From the NCBI RefSeq assembly GCF_947648125.1, contig NZ_CANSMR010000016.1, positions 62,001-126,000 of the forward strand: a DNA stretch of 64,000 bases. The letters are read 5' to 3'. The position numbers and the translations under genes were made by a program. The notes under the pieces were generated by a model, which had not been told where the DNA came from, ran no database searches, and was given only the letters and a program-made list of their open reading frames with translations. This DNA comes from an uncultured Bradyrhizobium sp. GTDB lineage: Bacteria > Pseudomonadota > Alphaproteobacteria > Rhizobiales > Xanthobacteraceae. Every line of letters begins with the position of its first letter. Position 1 is the stretch's first letter. Below are positions 61,153 to 64,000 of the stretch, one piece after another.

Positions 61153-62292
61153 CTATCTCGGATGCCACCAGCGTCCGTCGATCACGACGCCTTCGGAGAC
61201 GATCTTGCGATCGCCGGTCAGGTGTTCGCCGACCACGTCGACATAGTCGAACTGCCCTTCCCTGATCGAGAGCAGCGTGGCATCGCCGACGCTGCCCGGC
61301 TTGAGGCTGCCGAGCTCCGGCCGCCGCAAGGCCATCGCGGCATCGACGGTGGACGCCGCGATCACGTCCGGCAGCGACATTCCCATGCAGAGGAATTTCG
61401 ACATCGTCGTCACCTGGTCGAACGCCGGACCGTCGATGCAGAGCTGATGGATGTCGGAGGAAATGGTGTCGGGATAGAAGCCGTTGGCGAGCATCGCGCG
61501 AGCGGTCTTGAACGCGAACGAGCCCTTGCCATGGCCGATGTCGAACAGCACGCCGCGCTCGCGCGCCTCCAGCACCACCTTCTTCACCGTGCCCTGCGCG
61601 GTCGCGGGCGTGTTGGGGAACGGACGGAATGCATGGGTCAGCACGTCGCCCGGGCGCAGGCGCGCGAGCACCTCCTCATAGCTTGGCGGCGGATGGTCGA
61701 TATGCGCCATCAGCGGCATGCCGACCTGCTCCGCTACCTCGAGCGCGATCTCGAGCGGCACCAGCCCCGAGGTGCCCGAGGCGAACAGGCCGACCCGCAC
61801 CTTGATGCCGACGATGAGGTCGCGGTTCTCGTCCGCCACGCGCGCCGCGTCGACCGGATTCATCAGCCGCAATTCCTCGCTCTCGCCGACCATCACGCGG
61901 TCCGAGAAACCGAAGATGCCGGCGTGCGAGACATGCAGATAGGCGAGGATGCGGACCTGGCTCGGCTCGATCACGTGCTTGCGGAAACCAGCAAAATTGC
62001 CGGGACCGGCGCTGCCGGTGTCGACCGAGGTGGTGACGCCGGAGTTGCGGCAGAATTCCTCCGCGTCGATGCCGAGCGAAGTGCCACCCCAATAAACATG
62101 GGTGTGCAGGTCGATGATCCCCGGCGAGACGATCAGCCCCGAGACGTCGCGGACCTCGGTCGCGGGATCGGCCTTCAGCTCCTGGCCGACCGCGGCGACC
62201 TTGCCGCCGGCAAAGGCGACGTCAGTCACCGCATCGAGCTTTTGCGACGGGTCGACCACCCGTCCGCCGCGCAGAATCAAATCGAAAGGCAT
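61153..62292 (-). CDS. Amidohydrolase/deacetylase family metalloenzyme
   Basis: The 379-residue product is an amidohydrolase-superfamily (dihydroorotase/D-aminoacylase-like) TIM barrel: DLHTHVYWGG (first metal pair), a Lys in GIKVRVG, MAHIDHPPP, DVLTHAF and SDIHQL. The family hydrolyses amide or ester bonds of acylated amines or cyclic ureides; the substrate is unknown. The ATG at 62292 has GGAG 6 bases upstream; the ATG at 62298 is unlikely. The patatin gene's stop lies 60 bases upstream, probably in an operon. Confidence 0.88.
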   Translation of the reverse strand: MPFDLILRGGRVVDPSQKLDAVTDVAFAGGKVAAVGQELKADPATEVRDVSGLIVSPGIIDLHTHVYWGGTSLGIDAEEFCRNSGVTTSVDTGSAGPGNFAGFRKHVIEPSQVRILAYLHVSHAGIFGFSDRVMVGESEELRLMNPVDAARVADENRDLIVGIKVRVGLFASGTSGLVPLEIALEVAEQVGMPLMAHIDHPPPSYEEVLARLRPGDVLTHAFRPFPNTPATAQGTVKKVVLEARERGVLFDIGHGKGSFAFKTARAMLANGFYPDTISSDIHQLCIDGPAFDQVTTMSKFLCMGMSLPDVIAASTVDAAMALRRPELGSLKPGSVGDATLLSIREGQFDYVDVVGEHLTGDRKIVSEGVVIDGRWWHPR

Positions 62293-62351
62293 CGTCATCT
62301 CCGGATTTCCGTCCGGCACGATGGTCGAGTTCGGCGCCGCCTGCAAGGCGT

Positions 62352-64000
62352 TCAACCGACGCGGGCCTGATGGGAGACGGGCGCGGTCATTGTCGTCGTC
62401 TGATCCGCGCTGTTGTCTGTACCTGTGTCCGCAGCCTTGTCCGTCGCCTCGGCCGACGCGACGATGGCCGCAATGGCCGGATGATGCGCCGCCTCCGAGG
62501 CCGCAATGGTTTCTTGCGCCCAGCGGTATGAGGATTCGAAGATTTCCTGATGGCGGTCGAAATCGGTTACGTCGACGCCATCCGGCGTCGGCGGGCGCAT
62601 CACCAGGTCGAGCGGCGTGGTCGGCAGCGTATCGTAACGCTGATGCGCGACGAGGCTCCGCCACAGCACGTTGACGGCGCTCGGCGCCGCCGGAAGCGCT
62701 TTCCTCCGGAACGGCGTCAGCAGCGACGCGAGCAGCTCCAGCCGCCCCGGCAGCGCGGCATAGTCGACGTCGAACATCTCGGTTGCCGGCTCGCCGAAAT
62801 GGACCACCAGATTCGGCCCGCTCTTCAGCTGATGCATCTGCGCCAGCGGGACGTTGTCGACGAGGCATCCATCGACCAGCATCAGGCCGTCCCGCGTGTA
62901 GAACGGCGGCAGCAGGCCGGGGATGGCGCTCGATGCCCGCACCGCCTGCCAGAGCAGGCCGGTGCGGATCAATTCGAGACTGTGCGTCGAAAGGTTGGTC
63001 GCGACCGCCGCGAACGGCCGCCAGCAATCCTCGATCCGGCAGTTGTGGCCGTACTGATCGGCAAGCGCCCGATCGAAGGCCTTGTGGTCCAGCAGCGCGT
63101 AGCGCGGCCAGGTCGGGCGGCGGAAGCTGCGGCTGGAGACGAAGATCTCGTGCGTACCGCGCTCGAGATGCTCGGCGTCGTAATTCTTGGCAAAGCCCGC
63201 CGCCATCGCCGAACCGACGCTGGTGCCGACAAAGATGTCGAACATGGCGCCGCGCTCGCGAAACGCCTTGTAGACGCCGACATGCGCGGTGCCGAGACTG
63301 CCGCCGCCCCCCGCGACAAACCCGACGGCGCGGCCGCACAGGAAGCGCACCAGGCTCTCGATATCGATCTGGTCCTCGAGCGCGACATGGTGATGCATGA
63401 AGCAAGGCAGCCGCGCCAGCCAGGCCGCGGTGCCGCTGACCTCGTGTTGCCTGAAATCATGAACGCGAACCAGGCGTCGCGCCGACGCCGGATGCACGGC
63501 GCAGGCGAAGCTCTCGATCTCGGTGAGAACCGGCGGCGGGACATCGCCGCGGCAGGCGAACACGACGAGGTCGGCCTGGCGAATGGCCTTGCGCGCCCAG
63601 TCGGATGCTTCAGCACCACCGAAATAAGCCACCAGCGGCGCGTCGTACTCGATCCGGTTCAGCCAGTCGGCGACCTCCGATGAATCCAGCGCGCGGCCGG
63701 GAAACATCGCTTGAATGCGCGCGAGATCGACGATCTCGGCACCTGCGCCAGCAAGGCCTTCGCGCAACCGCTGTTCAAAGGCAGGCGGCACCGGCTCCCG
63801 TCCGCCCGCAATCAGCGCAACGGTGCGCGCCTTCGGTGACGCCCGGACGGGCAGCAGGCGTGCGGTCTGGACAGCAAACCGCTGCGCGAGCGCGGCAAGC
63901 AGTGCCTCGACGATGCCGGGCGCTTCCTGGACCAGCCTCGCATAGGCTGCGCGCGTCAGCACCAGCACGCTGGTATCGCGGATCGCGATCACGTTGGCCG
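62352..64000 (-). CDS. Patatin-like protein with N-terminal cyclic-nucleotide-type region (partial)
   Basis: The frame runs off the right edge. The visible ~550 residues begin with the end of a regulatory region (RDTSVLVLTRAAYARLVQEA, as in cyclic-nucleotide-binding domains), then an ~140-residue linker and a patatin domain with oxyanion GGGGSLGTAHVGVYK, nucleophile GTSVGSAMAAG and Asp in VDGCLVDNVP. This is the bacterial neuropathy-target-esterase-like plan: a phospholipase regulated by a nucleotide. It precedes the amidohydrolase gene. The start is outside. Confidence 0.85.
   Translation of the reverse strand, partial: ANVIAIRDTSVLVLTRAAYARLVQEAPGIVEALLAALAQRFAVQTARLLPVRASPKARTVALIAGGREPVPPAFEQRLREGLAGAGAEIVDLARIQAMFPGRALDSSEVADWLNRIEYDAPLVAYFGGAEASDWARKAIRQADLVVFACRGDVPPPVLTEIESFACAVHPASARRLVRVHDFRQHEVSGTAAWLARLPCFMHHHVALEDQIDIESLVRFLCGRAVGFVAGGGGSLGTAHVGVYKAFRERGAMFDIFVGTSVGSAMAAGFAKNYDAEHLERGTHEIFVSSRSFRRPTWPRYALLDHKAFDRALADQYGHNCRIEDCWRPFAAVATNLSTHSLELIRTGLLWQAVRASSAIPGLLPPFYTRDGLMLVDGCLVDNVPLAQMHQLKSGPNLVVHFGEPATEMFDVDYAALPGRLELLASLLTPFRRKALPAAPSAVNVLWRSLVAHQRYDTLPTTPLDLVMRPPTPDGVDVTDFDRHQEIFESSYRWAQETIAASEAAHHPAIAAIVASAEATDKAADTGTDNSADQTTTMTAPVSHQARVG

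Noticed and set aside
1-64000. tRNA, rRNA or CRISPR loci
   Set aside because: No cloverleaf-like T-loop sequence, no rRNA block and no regularly spaced direct repeats were seen by eye; a tRNAscan-type search was not possible.
1-64000. Prophage or integrative element
   Set aside because: No integrase, transposase, terminase or portal motif was seen; the repeats lack mobile genes.

Overview
The window reads as chromosomal DNA of a high-GC alphaproteobacterium of the Rhizobiales, most likely Bradyrhizobium or a close relative (Nitrobacteraceae). This is inference from the content. Supporting signs are DUF2336 and PAS_5 family proteins, several tripartite-tricarboxylate-like/ABC_sub_bind binding proteins, FixK/FNR-type and CtrA-type boxes, an aerobic CO-dehydrogenase-like molybdenum hydroxylase, and dispersed palindromic repeats of the kind that litter bradyrhizobial intergenic DNA. 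No tRNA, rRNA, CRISPR array, integrase or transposase was seen.

Layout. 0-3.6 kb: an orphan receiver protein, an Hpt protein, a DUF2336 protein and a lytic transglycosylase behind a perfect CtrA box. 3.6-9.0 kb: a minus-strand respiratory cluster with two periplasmic multihaem cytochromes c, a tiny one-helix subunit not previously apparent, subunits II and I of a ba3-type (family B) haem-copper oxidase, and a membrane-anchored dihaem cytochrome c. A perfect FixK/FNR palindrome lies upstream of it. 9-25 kb: housekeeping and membrane genes (hisI, folE, NifU-like, yidD, MFS, thrS, nitroreductase, GGDEF-EAL, patatin, CBS, rhomboid) and two secreted ClpP-like proteins. 25-29 kb: a candidate small RNA with an intrinsic terminator and a CtrA box, a PAS_5 protein, a HAMP-adenylate cyclase, a TPR protein and a cupin. 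29-39 kb: an acyl-CoA dehydrogenase-like enzyme, a basic amino-acid decarboxylase with a GNAT acetyltransferase, paired-hairpin repeats, dodecin, HdeD, small secreted proteins, an ornithine cyclodeaminase family protein and coaA. 39-48.5 kb: a molybdenum hydroxylase trio, two orphan ABC substrate-binding proteins and a long SPFH/flotillin-like protein.

48.5-61.1 kb looks accessory and mosaic. It holds an NDUFA9-like SDR, a VOC protein, bacterioferritin, three intact and one fragmentary ABC_sub_bind genes, and an overlapping operon of a hybrid-input histidine kinase, a receiver and a receiver-adenylate cyclase. It ends in a short-chain dehydrogenase broken by a one-base deletion, lying between a decayed partial copy and the intact copy of an amidohydrolase 3' end. 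61.1-64 kb: the intact amidohydrolase and a patatin-like protein that runs off the edge.

Recurring themes are oxygen-responsive respiration (FixK boxes), cyclic-nucleotide signalling (two class III cyclases, one GGDEF-EAL protein) and cell-cycle-type control (CtrA boxes). The best candidates for follow-up are the oxidase cluster with its small subunit, the CtrA-box/terminator small transcript near 25 kb, and the two segmental rearrangements near 44.7-46.4 kb and 59.8-61.6 kb.
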